DNA of 64,000 nucleotides from Anaerocolumna sedimenticola (GTDB lineage: Bacteria; Bacillota; Clostridia; Lachnospirales; Lachnospiraceae), in NCBI RefSeq assembly GCF_009931695.1, contig NZ_CP048000.1, positions 1,577,001 through 1,641,000 on the forward strand. Direction: 5' to 3'. Below the pieces are notes generated by a model. The model was not told the origin of the DNA. It did not search any database and saw only the letters and a program-made list of their open reading frames with translations. This document shows positions 26,281-37,524 of the stretch, piece by piece. Position 1 is the stretch's first letter. Each line of letters starts with the position of its first letter. The translations under genes were made by a program, and so were the position numbers.

Positions 26281-27258
26281 TTATATTAATTTCTGACCGC
26301 AATTCGGACAGAAATTAGCATCCCCGGTTTTTTGACCGCAATTTGGGCAGAAATTAGGTTTCTTTCCATTACTTACGAATTGGCTGTTTGGCTGATTGGA
26401 ATTCATTGTATTTGTCTGATTCATATTCTGCATCATCTGGTTTGCCATATTCATACCCATCATCATACCGGCCATATCGGATGCCATACCGCCGCCTTGC
26501 ACCCTGCCGGAGGCAATTCCGTCGGTCATCACGGCCTGCTGGTATCTGCTCATATCCCCGATCATATTGGCAGAAGCATTACGGTTAATCATCTGCTGAA
26601 TTTCATCGGGATAATTAAAGCTCATTACGTTAAATCCGGTTACAGTAATACCTGTATCAAATAACTGCATATCCAGGTCAGTGCGTATACCATTGCTGAT
26701 ATCAAAAGAATTTGCCTGAAGGTTAAACATATCTTTTCCTTCTTTGGTTATCCATTTCATTAATAACTGATCCAGGAGAGCGGTAATACGCAGTTTAACA
26801 TCCTCCACTAAATAACTGTCTTTTACGCCGGCAATTTTATCAATTAATTTAATATAGTCATTAACTCTGAAGTTAAAAGTACCGTTGGCTCGTATCGGTA
26901 ATCCGCCGGGCATGCTGGGAGTAGGAATATTAATTGCGTTTCTGGTCCCCCATTTTACAGTGAATTCTTTCGTGTTGATAAATAAGACTTCAGCCCTCAT
27001 GCCGCTGTTAAACCCGAATCTGAAACCTTTTAAGGTTGAAAGAAACGGTATGATTTCCGATTCTATATCATAGTCACCGTCGTCTTTAAAGATTCCCTCA
27101 ATTTTTCCGTTAAAGAGAAATACGGCATCCTGTCCCGGACGGATAATTAATTTACTGCCTTTTTTTATTTCTTCGTTATGCCATTTATAGAAGATCATAT
27201 CTTCTCTGAATTCTTCCCATTCTACAACATTGGATAATTGTCCTGAAAAAAAGCCCAT
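26281..27258 (-). CDS. ydjI: YdjI-like SPFH-domain protein with C-terminal double zinc ribbon
   Basis: 325 residues. A band-7/SPFH-like region occupies about 25-225. A Met-, Asn- and Gln-rich segment (about 250-298) follows, then two zinc ribbons, NFCPNCGQ and NFCPNCGQ, in the last 30 residues. It is the fourth gene of a pspA-ydjG-ydjH-ydjI-type operon in the same order as in Bacillus subtilis, where the products respond to envelope stress. It has no membrane helix, so it would act on the inner face of the membrane with its partners. Confidence 0.88.
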   Translation of the reverse strand: MGFFSGQLSNVVEWEEFREDMIFYKWHNEEIKKGSKLIIRPGQDAVFLFNGKIEGIFKDDGDYDIESEIIPFLSTLKGFRFGFNSGMRAEVLFINTKEFTVKWGTRNAINIPTPSMPGGLPIRANGTFNFRVNDYIKLIDKIAGVKDSYLVEDVKLRITALLDQLLMKWITKEGKDMFNLQANSFDISNGIRTDLDMQLFDTGITVTGFNVMSFNYPDEIQQMINRNASANMIGDMSRYQQAVMTDGIASGRVQGGGMASDMAGMMMGMNMANQMMQNMNQTNTMNSNQPNSQFVSNGKKPNFCPNCGQKTGDANFCPNCGQKLI

Positions 27259-27296
27259 GGTATGCTACATCCTTTCTGTTATTAAATTATTACATA

Positions 27297-28222
27297 TTAA
27301 AATCCCCGGCTTCCACCGCTGTGGGAATGGCCTCCGCTTGATATTCCACCGCCGCCGCTGCTTCGGCCGCCGCCTCCGTTATTGGATGGCTTTTTAACTC
27401 TGGTGGTGGTGGTTCTTATATAATCATCCCGGCGTGCTACTATTCCTGAATTTTGCTCATCCAGATAAGTACTGTCGGAAACGGTAACCCGCCCCCGGAA
27501 TTAGCCGCCATTATTCCTACGGTAACAGCGCCGATAATAACTGCCATTAATAATTGAAAACCGGTATTATAAAAGATATTATCTTCCTTTTCCCCATAAT
27601 AATCGCTGGGGCCGTCATAACCGGATTCACCGTAATAATTATCCGAACCAACATCTCCGGTTGCAGGGGTTGTGTTTACGCCTTTCTCTTCATTCATATA
27701 ATAAGCAGCCTGCTTGGCGAATTCCTCCATGGCATCATAATAAGCGCTGTCTTTTAACATGGGGGTAATATCATCTAATATATGCTCGATACGGTCATTG
27801 TTTAAATAATATTCGGCATTGCCGTAACCCTGAATGGTTACGTTTCTGTCTTCACTATACATATTAACCAGGACCATAGCAGTATCCCCAAACTCCTGAT
27901 CATATCCAAACTTGTGTTCATCATAGAAATCTTCCAGATATGTTTTAGGTGAGTCTCCTTTCAGGTCGTCAGTGATTACAACAATATCAACCTTGCCTTC
28001 TTCTCCATATTCTGCGCAGATATTTTCCAAATCTGCCGATTCCTCTTCACTAAAAAGTCCGTAATAATCATATACTTTCTGATCCTCTGCAGCTGCTAAG
28101 GTTTTTATTGTACTAAACATAGTAAAGAAAGGAACTATAAGAAATAATAAAAGAAAAAAAGTAATAGTTTTGTTAACAGGTTTTAACTCTTTTTCATTTC
28201 TGTATTTTACGAAATTAATCAT
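27297..28222 (-). CDS. ydjH: TPM-domain membrane protein (YdjH-like), one-base frameshift
   Basis: A signal-anchor (about 15-45) is followed by a TPM domain (about 48-165: YDYYGLFSEEE, VDIVVITDD, RNVTIQGYGNAEYYL) and a transmembrane helix near 235. The frame then stops early at 27440. In the next frame the expected tail continues (STYLDEQNSGIVARRDDY, then Gly/Ser/His-rich, ending SGGSRGF) to a stop at 27297. Adding one G to the GGGGG run (27492-27496) joins them into 308 residues. It starts four bases inside ydjG with GGAGGG upstream, so the two genes are coupled. Confidence 0.85.
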
Positions 28223-29322
28223 AGAATAGGCCCTCCCGACAAAACTGCAATGATTTTAATAACCAGAAAAGCAACACCGCTGACACCTGCAAACCAGGCT
28301 GCAATTTTACCCTTGCTTAACGGAGGTTTACCTACAATCTTACCGGTTTGGCCGTTCATTGCAAAGGTATGTTCGGATTGTTTATAATCATAGCAAACCA
28401 TCCAGACAGGCAGAAGGACATAGTCTGCGTTCCGCTCCTTTATTATTATATCTTTTTGAGTGTAGGAGGTGGTAGTATAACCGTTTATGGTATCACCTAT
28501 ATAAAGATCCACATAATCTGTAACTCTTTCCCTGACTCTGTCAAATAATTCTTTATCGTTATAATTATACTTTTCAGCAAGATAGCCTGCCAGATAAGGC
28601 ATATTAAAATTCTTGAGTTCCTGATAATTGTAAGGCTCTAATTTGTCCATTAATTTATCATTCATTTTCTCGGAAGCATCCGCAGGTACTTTAAGATAAT
28701 TTAAGTTAACTTTCCGGTATACATTAAAATGACTGGTTTCCGTATAAATGTATTCCCCCTGGGTGTAAGTCCGGACTTTGGTACAGGCTGCATTAGCTTC
28801 CCCCTGCCCGTTTAAATCATACAACCAGAAAGGCACGTATAATCCGGTAATACTTTTAATCCGGTCTGCGGTCATAAAACCTTTTGGAGTCAGGCGTCCT
28901 TTTCTACACCATTTTTTAAAGGCTTCCTGTGCCTGTTCCTTATTAATGGTAAACGGAATAACTTTAGCCGGAGCTTTGCTTCCGCTTAAGCGGTCTGCTA
29001 ATACTACGCCGGCTCCGCAGAAACTGCAGGTTGTTGCAGTGGTATTTTTATCCGTAATCAATACGGCGCCGCAGTTCTGACACTGATACTCCACCGTTTC
29101 ATTTTCGTCAAAGGTATGGAAATTACCGTTAGTACCGGTAAAATTATCTTGATCGGAAGAATGTGCCGATTTAGATTCTGAACGGTTGTAATCATTGGAA
29201 TCCTGATTTTTAATTGTGTTTATGTCAATGTTCTCTCCGCAGCTGTCACAATGCAGCATACCTGAGGTACTGTCGTATGCCATGTCGGCTCCGCAATTTG
29301 GACATTTATATTGTTTTACCAT
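28219..29322 (-). CDS. ydjG: YdjG-like zinc-ribbon membrane protein
   Basis: 367 residues. Two zinc ribbons lie at the N-terminus (CPNCGAD with CDSCGE, then CQNCGAV with CSFCGAG), followed by a soluble domain with repeated aromatic and basic blocks (about 115-320) and one transmembrane helix near the end. The order pspA-ydjG-ydjH-ydjI suggests a membrane-surface complex that helps place PspA. AGAGG precedes the ATG. Confidence 0.88.
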   Translation of the reverse strand: MVKQYKCPNCGADMAYDSTSGMLHCDSCGENIDINTIKNQDSNDYNRSESKSAHSSDQDNFTGTNGNFHTFDENETVEYQCQNCGAVLITDKNTTATTCSFCGAGVVLADRLSGSKAPAKVIPFTINKEQAQEAFKKWCRKGRLTPKGFMTADRIKSITGLYVPFWLYDLNGQGEANAACTKVRTYTQGEYIYTETSHFNVYRKVNLNYLKVPADASEKMNDKLMDKLEPYNYQELKNFNMPYLAGYLAEKYNYNDKELFDRVRERVTDYVDLYIGDTINGYTTTSYTQKDIIIKERNADYVLLPVWMVCYDYKQSEHTFAMNGQTGKIVGKPPLSKGKIAAWFAGVSGVAFLVIKIIAVLSGGPIL

Positions 29323-29348
29323 GAAACTAACCTCTTTCTGCTATTATT

Positions 29349-29480
29349 TCATATTCACGAGGCTCATATAATAGCGATGCTTCGCATCGTCGATGCGCAC
29401 TCACTACGTTCGGCGCTGTTATCATGTCTGCCGGCATGATAACATAGCGCGAAAAACAGCGGCTTTTATTTCCTGCCGCC
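29349..29480. repeat. Hairpin cluster between pspA and ydjG
   Basis: CGATGC TTC GCATCG is followed by a GCGCTGTTATCATG/CATGATAACATAGCGC stem around 29413-29455, much richer in GC than the flanking genes. It may attenuate or process the operon transcript between the first and second genes, or be a mobile hairpin. Confidence 0.6.
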
Positions 29481-29506
29481 ATTTCCGCATATGGTATGAA
29501 TGATTA

Positions 29507-30181
29507 TTACTTATTTAAGCTCGCCTTAAGTGCAGCTAGTTCGGCATCCACATCGGTTCCGGATGAATACTTCTTTGTCAGGTCTTCAATGGATGATTCG
29601 GAGGTTGAACGGTTCAGTTCTGCCATCGCATTCGCTTTATCAATCGCTTTGTCTGCCAATTCTTCATATTTATTAAAGCTTGCCATGGAATCATTGGCAC
29701 TTGCTATGGAAGAGGTCATTTTGTTAATACGTTCCTGAGCTTTTGCAACGGATAACTTACCTTTAATCATGTCTTTACGGGATTCAAGTTCATTAATGTC
29801 ACCCACTAATTTATCATGCATTTCTCTCATATGCACTGCATTGGCATGAGATAAATCATAAGCTTCCTGTAAACCAGTTAATTTATTGGTTAACAAGGCT
29901 TTCTGTTCTAAGAATTTCTTAGCATCCGCTTCATTATTAGCTTCAAGTGCTTTCACAGCATAGGTTTGCATTTTCTCGATTTCTTCCTTGCAATCATCTA
30001 AAACTCTCTTAGCACGTTGTTCTTCTGCCATAATGGTAGCTGTTTCAGATTTAACCTTACCTAAATCAGTATTCAGGTTTCTTAAGCATTGATCAATCAT
30101 CTTTTCCGGATCCTCAGCTTTATCAAGTAATGCATTGATGTTACTCGACATAATGTCTTTGAATCTTGTTAATATTCCCAT
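29507..30181 (-). CDS. pspA: PspA/IM30 phage-shock protein
   Basis: 224 residues, almost wholly coiled coil, as in PspA, LiaH and Vipp1, which polymerise on damaged membranes. MGILTRFKDIMSSNINALLDK is the amphipathic N-terminal helix and KAEDPEKMI the conserved turn. The start at 30181 has GGAGGG upstream; a TTG five codons earlier overlaps that site. It heads the four-gene operon. On the minus strand a TTGACG, 17 bases, TAAACT pair lies near 30290-30320. Confidence 0.93.
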   Translation of the reverse strand: MGILTRFKDIMSSNINALLDKAEDPEKMIDQCLRNLNTDLGKVKSETATIMAEEQRAKRVLDDCKEEIEKMQTYAVKALEANNEADAKKFLEQKALLTNKLTGLQEAYDLSHANAVHMREMHDKLVGDINELESRKDMIKGKLSVAKAQERINKMTSSIASANDSMASFNKYEELADKAIDKANAMAELNRSTSESSIEDLTKKYSSGTDVDAELAALKASLNK

Positions 30182-30370
30182 ATTTAATCCCTCCAACTTT
30201 TATTAATTAATACGTCTTATGAAGCAGACGTCTTTTTAATATTTATTTCCATGTATTGTCTGCTCTTTCAGTTTATATTTTTTTTATAGTAACGTCAAGT
30301 TAAAAAACGGTTAAAATAATAATGAACAGATTAAAATAATTTAAGGGAATTTAAGAAATCCTGCGTGGTT

Positions 30371-30489
30371 TAACCTTACAAGTAAGTCCCCCGCTTCTTA
30401 GCGAAGCGTAAGCGGTGGGTTTGGGACTTACTTGTTACAGTCGGAGTTCAAGCTCCGACTGAAATGCCTGCGTAGCAGGTATAAGGTTA
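30371..30489. repeat. Hairpin element with AACCTTA/TAAGGTT ends
   Basis: The segment is bounded by AACCTTA and TATAAGGTT. Inside are a long AAGTAAGTCCC/GGGACTTACTT stem enclosing CCGCTT/AGCGG arms, a perfect CAGTCGGAG/CTCCGACTG hairpin and a CCTGCGTAGCAGG hairpin. A partial copy lies at 24108. The rest of 30182-30746 shows no gene. Confidence 0.7.
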
Positions 30490-30746
30490 TGAGCAAGTAG
30501 CGTAGCGGATTGCGAATATCCGTTTCGACTCAATTCCTGAGAAAATAAAACTTTTAATAAATGACTAAGCCTGAAAATTCAATTGACATCTGTAAGCGGC
30601 TGTTGTAAATTAAATGTGAGGAAAAATACATATTATTTTTACACATTTGTATATTTATAGTGCAAAAATTATGACAAATAGAGAAAAACCAGGAGAATGC
30701 AGGAATTACCTAAAAGCATCGTCTTAATATGGATGAGGTGAAGCAA

Positions 30747-31784
30747 GTGAAAAAAATAACGATACAGGATGTTGCAAAAGAATTGAACTTATCTCGCAAT
30801 ACGGTAGCTAAGGCATTAAATAACAGTGATACGGTAGCTTATGAAACGAGATATGTAGTGGTTAAAAAGGCTTACGAGATGGGATATACCAAATTATCCC
30901 CGGTGGTCATAAATGATTTTAAAATAAAGGACAGAATGGAAAAAACCAAAACAGTTGTTGTCTTTGCCAGAAGAGAATTATCAACTTTCTGGAACCGCAT
31001 TATTATGGGAATATCCGATGAATTGAATAAAAATAATTGCAGGCTACAATTTAATTTTATCAGCGAGGAAGATGAGGCAGGCCATATTCTTCCATTGGAT
31101 ATGCAGACAGATATGAGCGGAATTATTATTTTAAGTGTATTCAGCAAATCCTTTTTGGAACTGATTATTAAAAAAGATGTTCCGGTAGTTTTCCTGGATG
31201 GCCCAAGTAATGTTCATGAGATTTCTAATCTGGGGGATATGCTTGTTTTTGAGGGCTACAACAGTACGAAAATACTGACAGAACATCTGATAAATCAGGG
31301 AATGAAAAAGATTGCATTTATTGGTGATACCAGCTATTGCCGAACCATTAAGGACCGTTATGAGGGATACTTGGCCGCTCTTAATGAGTTTGGTATCGCA
31401 CCGTATGAACAATTTGTTATTAATAAACATGTGGAGCATAAATACTACCGGCAGGAAGAAATTGCCGCCGTACTGGATAAGCTGACTAATATGCCGGAAG
31501 CTTTTGTATGTGCAAACGATGATATTGCAAAAGATGTAATGCTATGGCTTAAGAAAAGAGGAATAAAAATACCGGAAGACGTTGCGGTAACCGGTTTTGA
31601 TGATAAAGAAGAAGCAGAACTCTTAACACCTGCCTTAACGACCGTACATGTCGGGAATCAAAGAATGGGCAGAAGATTGGTTCAGATATTAATGTGGCGT
31701 ATGGAAAATATGAACTTACCGAAAGAGATAGTAATTATTAATACCGAGGTTGTAATCAGAGAATCTTCCGTAAAAAAGAGATAG
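30747..31784 (+). CDS. LacI-family transcriptional regulator
   Basis: 345 residues. The DNA-binding domain is at the N-terminus (KKITIQDVAKELNLSRNTVAKALNN), followed by a hinge and a periplasmic-binding-protein-like ligand domain (about 65-340) with the PEDVAVTGFDD signature. The GTG at 30747 is chosen because GAGGTG lies six bases upstream; an ATG 18 bases earlier overlaps that site. The ligand is unknown. The GH130 promoter at 22.9 kb carries clustered TGCA sites of the kind a LacI protein might use, but there is no direct link. Confidence 0.9.
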   Translation: MKKITIQDVAKELNLSRNTVAKALNNSDTVAYETRYVVVKKAYEMGYTKLSPVVINDFKIKDRMEKTKTVVVFARRELSTFWNRIIMGISDELNKNNCRLQFNFISEEDEAGHILPLDMQTDMSGIIILSVFSKSFLELIIKKDVPVVFLDGPSNVHEISNLGDMLVFEGYNSTKILTEHLINQGMKKIAFIGDTSYCRTIKDRYEGYLAALNEFGIAPYEQFVINKHVEHKYYRQEEIAAVLDKLTNMPEAFVCANDDIAKDVMLWLKKRGIKIPEDVAVTGFDDKEEAELLTPALTTVHVGNQRMGRRLVQILMWRMENMNLPKEIVIINTEVVIRESSVKKR

Positions 31785-32193
31785 AATTCAAAGATGCTAT
31801 GTCTCTCATTATTTGCAGAAGAAACTTGTTTGGAATCCTAAAATATATAGTAGAAAAACAGTGAGAATCCCAAATCACATAATAAAAACCGGTAGAATCA
31901 TAATGGGAATATTGATAAATGGTAATACTGTTTGTTAGGTATATAATAAGCTGCCTGAAGATTTCTGAATCTAAGAAACTTTGGGCAGCTTCATCCTTAA
32001 TAAATTGGTTTAGGAAGCTGACAATTATTATAATGTTATTAAGATATGTTATATAAAAAGGTCTTATAAATGATAGTTACAGAAATGTTTATGAAGCATA
32101 GTAAGATAGTTTAACTTAACGCTTGTTGAAATATTTATTATGATGTAATATGCTTTAGAATGTAGAATGAAAAAACCGAAAGAGAGAAATGAT
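31785..32193. other. Intergenic region with one hairpin
   Basis: AAGCTGCC and GGGCAGCTT (31949-31993) can pair, perhaps ending lacI transcription, but no T run follows. No gene is supported in this stretch. Confidence 0.5.
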
Positions 32194-33072
32194 ATGTGGA
32201 TTGCAGATGGATGGAAAGATTACGAAGTAATTGATACTTCTACAGGAGAAAAGTTAGAACGATGGGGTAAATATACATTGGTTCGGCCGGATCCCCAGGT
32301 CCTTTGGGAAACACCGAAAACGCATGGGGGATGGAAGAAACCAAATGCTCATTATCATAGAAGCAATAAAGGCGGAGGTGAATGGGAATTTTTTGATTTA
32401 CCCAAACAATGGCAGATTAAATACAAGGATTTAAGTTTTAATCTCCAGCCTTTTAGCTTTAAACATACCGGGCTGTTTCCGGAGCAGGCGGCAAATTGGG
32501 AATGGTTTGGGGATATCATACGTAAGCAGAAGGCTAAGAATCCGGGCAAAGAAATAAAGGTATTAAACTTATTTGCTTACACCGGAGGAGCTACTATTGC
32601 CGCAGCGAAAGCCGGAGCCAGCGTTACCCATTTGGATGCCTCAAAAGGTATGGTTACCTGGGCCAAAGAAAATGCAGCGCTTTCCGGACTTTCTGAAGCA
32701 CCCATCCGTTATATTGTAGATGACTGCGGTAAATTTGTAGAGAGGGAAATACGGAGAGAAAACTTTTATGATGCTATTATAATGGATCCGCCATCTTATG
32801 GAAGAGGTCCTAAGGGTGAGATTTGGAAAATTGAAGACAGCATACATCCTTTTGTTAAACTGTGTTCCCAGGTATTAACAAAAGAACCTTTATTTTTCCT
32901 GATAAACTCTTATACCACCGGCTTACAGCCTGCAGTGCTGGCTTATCTGTTAGGAATTGAAATCAGCTCTCTATACGGTGGTACGGTTATTGCAGATGAA
33001 GTGGGGCTGCCTGTTTCTTCCAATAACTTAATACTGCCCTGCGGTGCATCCGGACGGTGGTCAAGTTTATAA
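32194..33072 (+). CDS. SAM-dependent methyltransferase of the RlmI type
   Basis: 292 residues. A Rossmann methyltransferase fold is shown by LNLFAYTGGATIAAAKAG (SAM loop), HLDASKGMV and the MDPPSYGRGP motif of RlmI/YwbD-like 23S rRNA cytosine methyltransferases. The N-terminal PUA-like part is reduced compared with RlmI. GAGAG precedes the ATG at 32194; an in-frame ATG at 32167 lacks a ribosome-binding site. It likely modifies rRNA, with no residue assignable. Confidence 0.85.
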   Translation: MWIADGWKDYEVIDTSTGEKLERWGKYTLVRPDPQVLWETPKTHGGWKKPNAHYHRSNKGGGEWEFFDLPKQWQIKYKDLSFNLQPFSFKHTGLFPEQAANWEWFGDIIRKQKAKNPGKEIKVLNLFAYTGGATIAAAKAGASVTHLDASKGMVTWAKENAALSGLSEAPIRYIVDDCGKFVEREIRRENFYDAIIMDPPSYGRGPKGEIWKIEDSIHPFVKLCSQVLTKEPLFFLINSYTTGLQPAVLAYLLGIEISSLYGGTVIADEVGLPVSSNNLILPCGASGRWSSL

Positions 33073-33163
33073 AGTATTTTACCATTTTGTGATAGGTACC
33101 TATTATTCGGAACCTAGCAGATGTCATATCGGCAGCAATAAAATTTCAGTAAATGTAAAGTGA

Positions 33164-34609
<1,446 letters not shown>

Positions 34610-34618
34610 AATAAATAA

Positions 34619-34671
34619 TATGGTCCATACCATCCTTAAAAATCTAACTTAGGATTGTATGGACCTTTTTA
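34619..34671 (+). terminator. Terminator of gdhA
   Basis: GGTCCATAC and ATCCT pair with AGGAT and GTATGGACC, then TTTTTAT follows. Confidence 0.85.
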
Positions 34672-34771
34672 TTTCCGCGAAAGCAAAGTGAGAATATGAA
34701 AGCTTGCTTGTAATAATTCGAACGGGCACGCGAACCGGAAGAAATTCGCAAAGCGTATTTCTTCCGGTTTA
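34668..34771. repeat. Interspersed repeat, copy B
   Basis: It matches copy A at 19707-19807 along its length (TATTTCCGCGAAAGCAAAG, GCTTGCTTG, AATAATTCGAACG, GCACGCG). Its right part is a perfect AACCGGAAGAAA/TTTCTTCCGGTT hairpin. Confidence 0.75.
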
Positions 34772-34880
34772 TAGGAAATTTCTCCGAGCATTCTTATGAT
34801 AATAATAGAACTCCGGGAGGAAAGTATAAACATTCTGCGCTTTAACTGGAATAGATTAGAAAAAACTACCTATAATAAAC

Positions 34881-35003
34881 TTATTGGAAGCTGGTTTTAA
34901 TCTTCCGATAAAAGGCAGTGCCTTATCCGCCGTGCGTCTGATTATGGGAACAGGATTTTATCCCTATAAAATGAATAATTTTACTTACAAAAGTCTGAAT
35001 TAG
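34881..35003 (+). pseudogene. Possible remnant of a protein C-terminus
   Basis: One frame reads LLEAGFNLPIKGSALSAVRL and on to a TAG at 35001. It looks protein-like but has no start or ribosome-binding site, and its upstream continuation is closed. I do not recognise the family. Confidence 0.25.
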
Positions 35004-35052
35004 AACACTATAAAAAATTTAAAATAAAAAATAAATATTTGTAAAAAAATAC

Positions 35053-35364
35053 TTGCATTAATTATTTTCCTGTAGTATACTAATTAGTGCTGTGACATTG
35101 ATAGCGTAGAAACGTGAGGTTGCTACATAATATGTAGGTTTTCCGTGGAGCGAATGTCAAGTTATGAAACTGGCGACAAGTCACTGTACAAAACAAGTCT
35201 TTCTGCTTCGGGCAGATAAACGTGGGTAAGTCTTGCAAAACTGCATTGTAAATGAGACGTTGCAATTTACAAAAATAGGTTTTGATGCTATGACACACAC
35301 GGTTGAGTGTACAGTCACCGCTTGTCGTACTGCAATTAAGTGCGAAAAGGAGGCGACTTTTTTT
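35053..35364 (+). promoter_or_regulatory. S10 operon promoter and long structured leader
   Basis: TTGCAT (35053-35058), 17 bases, TATACT (35076-35081). About 275 untranslated bases precede rpsJ, with several possible stems (GCTACATAATATGTAG, CTGCTTCGGGCAG, and TTGTAAATGAGACGTTGCAATTTACAA-like pairing). Leaders of this operon are autoregulated by L4 in several bacteria. The structure here is my inference. Confidence 0.6.
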
Positions 35365-35676
35365 ATGGCAAGTCAAGTAATGAGAATTACATTGAAAGCG
35401 TATGATCATCAATTAATCGATCAGTCAGCTGCAAAAATCATCGAGACTGTAAAAAAGACAGGATCAAAGGTGAGCGGACCGGTACCCCTACCTACTAAGA
35501 AGGAAGTAATAACAATCCTCAGAGCGGTACACAAGTACAAGGATTCCAGAGAGCAGTTCGAACAAAGAACTCATAAGAGATTAATCGATATCATCACACC
35601 TACACAAAAAACAGTTGATGCATTATCAAGATTAGAAATGCCGGCTGGTGTGTACATCGACATTAAAATGAAATAA
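35365..35676 (+). CDS. rpsJ: 30S ribosomal protein S10
   Basis: 103 residues, the standard length; also NusE, which joins NusB in antitermination. [10 protein letters not shown] and [10 protein letters not shown] are characteristic. AAAAGGAGG precedes the ATG at 35365; an upstream in-frame extension has no ribosome-binding site. It is the first gene of the S10 operon. Confidence 0.97.
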   Translation: MASQVMRITLKAYDHQLIDQSAAKIIETVKKTGSKVSGPVPLPTKKEVITILRAVHKYKDSREQFEQRTHKRLIDIITPTQKTVDALSRLEMPAGVYIDIKMK

Positions 35677-35868
35677 ATTCATTTGATGAAATAATTGATT
35701 CATCTGATGAAATAATCGTTTTAATCCAAATGAAACAAAAAGAAAGAAATCCTTTAGGGTTTATATATAGGTAATGGTTAAATCAGTAACCGGCACCCAT
35801 GGTAGACCATCTAGGATGATTACACGATCGTGTAATCCGCTGTAGATTAACAGGAGGTGCAATAAGCA
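35677..35868. repeat. Structured gap between rpsJ and rplC
   Basis: Two tandem copies of ATTCATYTGATGAAATAATYG stand at 35687-35729, and a perfect 20-bp palindrome GATTACACGA plus its complement at 35818-35837. The gap is large for this operon. Confidence 0.55.
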
Positions 35869-36501
35869 ATGAAAAAAGCAATTTTAGCTACTAAAGTCGG
35901 AATGACTCAAGTCTTCAATGAAAGTGGAGCATTAATCCCGGTTACTGTATTACAGGCTGGTCCTTGTGCGGTAACACAGGTTAAAACTGTTGAAAACGAT
36001 GGATATAGCGCTGTTCAGGTAGGCTTTGGCGATATCCGCGAAGTATTAGTAAATAAGCCAAGAAAAGGACACTTTGCAAAAGCAGGTGTTGCAAACAAAA
36101 AGTATCTTAAAGAGTTCAGGTTTGATAATGCCGCTGATTACACAGTAGGACAAGAAATCAAGGTTGACATCTTCGCAGAAGGTGAAAGAGTTGATGCTAC
36201 TGCTAAATCAAAAGGTAAGGGATTCCAGGGTGCAATTAAGAGACACGGACAGTCCAGAGGACCTATGGCTCATGGTTCCAAGTTCCACAGACATGCAGGT
36301 TCCAACGGTGCAGCAACAAGCCCGGGTAGAGTATTTAAAGGGAAACACATGCCAGGACACATGGGTAATGTAAAAGTAACTGTTCAGAATCTTGAAGTCG
36401 TAAGAATTGACACCGCAAACAACATTATCTTAGTTAAAGGTGCTGTTCCAGGACCGAAAAAATCTATGGTAATATTGAAGAATACCGTGAAAGCAAACTA
36501 G
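35869..36501 (+). CDS. rplC: 50S ribosomal protein L3
   Basis: 210 residues. It binds near the 3' end of 23S rRNA and initiates 50S assembly. [14 protein letters not shown], the [12 protein letters not shown] segment and [13 protein letters not shown] are hallmark blocks. GGAGG precedes the ATG. Confidence 0.97.
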   Translation: MKKAILATKVGMTQVFNESGALIPVTVLQAGPCAVTQVKTVENDGYSAVQVGFGDIREVLVNKPRKGHFAKAGVANKKYLKEFRFDNAADYTVGQEIKVDIFAEGERVDATAKSKGKGFQGAIKRHGQSRGPMAHGSKFHRHAGSNGAATSPGRVFKGKHMPGHMGNVKVTVQNLEVVRIDTANNIILVKGAVPGPKKSMVILKNTVKAN

Positions 36502-36528
36502 AAGCTTTGAGAAAGGAGGAACACACAG

Positions 36529-37148
36529 ATGGCAAACGTATCTGTTTATAATATGGAAGGCAAAGCCGTTGGTTCTATTGAATTAAACGATGCTATCTTC
36601 GGAGTAGAAGTTAATGAACATTTAGTTCACTTGGCAGTTGTTCAACAACTTGCAAATAAACGTCAGGGAACACAAAGCGCTAAGACACGTGCGGAAGTAA
36701 GCGGCGGCGGAAGAAAACCCTGGAGACAAAAAGGAACCGGTCATGCTAGACAGGGTTCAACAAGATCACCTCAATGGAAAGGCGGCGGCGTAGTATTTGC
36801 TCCAAAGCCAAGAGAATATTCCTTTAAGTTAAACAGAAAGGAAAAGAGAATCGCATTAAAATCAGCTTTAACTTCCAGAGTAGCAGCTGAGAAGATTTTT
36901 GTACTGGATGAACTTAACTTTGATGAAATCAAAACAAAGAAAATGGCAGCAGTACTTAACAGCTTAAATGTTAACAAAGCATTAGTAGTTCTTGGAGAGA
37001 AAATGATAACGTAATTCTTTCTGCAAGAAATATTCCTTCTATTAGAACTGCATTACCTAACACGATTAATGTATATGATATCTTAAAATATGATTCATTA
37101 GTATTAACCAAGGATGCAGTGGCAAAGATTGAGGAGGTGTACGCATAA
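36529..37148 (+). CDS. rplD: 50S ribosomal protein L4, with a one-base deletion
   Basis: The first frame gives 161 residues ending [10 protein letters not shown]. The next frame continues the family sequence ([20 protein letters not shown], ending VYA) to 37148. Adding one A to the run at 37000-37003 restores 206 residues, the normal length. L4 is essential, so a sequencing error is far more likely than loss. L4 also regulates this operon in other bacteria. Its restored stop overlaps the rplW start. Confidence 0.95.
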
Positions 37149-37447
37149 TGGCAGATTTAAAATATTATGATGTTATACTCAAACCGGTTATTACTGAAAA
37201 GAGCATGAACTCCATGAGCGAGAAGAAATATACATTCTCCGTTCATCCGGATGCTACAAAGAACCAAATCAGAGAAGCTGTAGAAAAAATGTTCCCGGGA
37301 ACAAAGGTTGTAAGTGTTAACACGATGAATTTAGAAGGTAAAAACCGCAGACGTGGTAATACAACCGGTAAAACTTCAGCTAAAAAGAAAGCAATCGTTC
37401 AATTAACAGAAGACAGTGCAGAAATCGAAATTTTTGCAGGTCTGTAA
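37148..37447 (+). CDS. rplW: 50S ribosomal protein L23
   Basis: 99 residues. It lies at the exit tunnel and docks trigger factor and SRP. Recognised by VILKPVITEKS near the start and the arginine-rich loop GKNRRRGNTTGK. It overlaps the restored rplD stop by one base. Confidence 0.96.
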   Translation: MADLKYYDVILKPVITEKSMNSMSEKKYTFSVHPDATKNQIREAVEKMFPGTKVVSVNTMNLEGKNRRRGNTTGKTSAKKKAIVQLTEDSAEIEIFAGL

Positions 37448-37524
37448 TTAAGAAGCATTAAACAAATTATGGTGTTTATTCGCCGATAACAGAATAAAAT
37501 AATTGCTCGAAAGGAGTGCAAAAG

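Noticed and set aside
30371..30489. CRISPR array, because of repeated hairpins
   Set aside because: The stems differ from one another and there are no equal-length spacers or cas genes.
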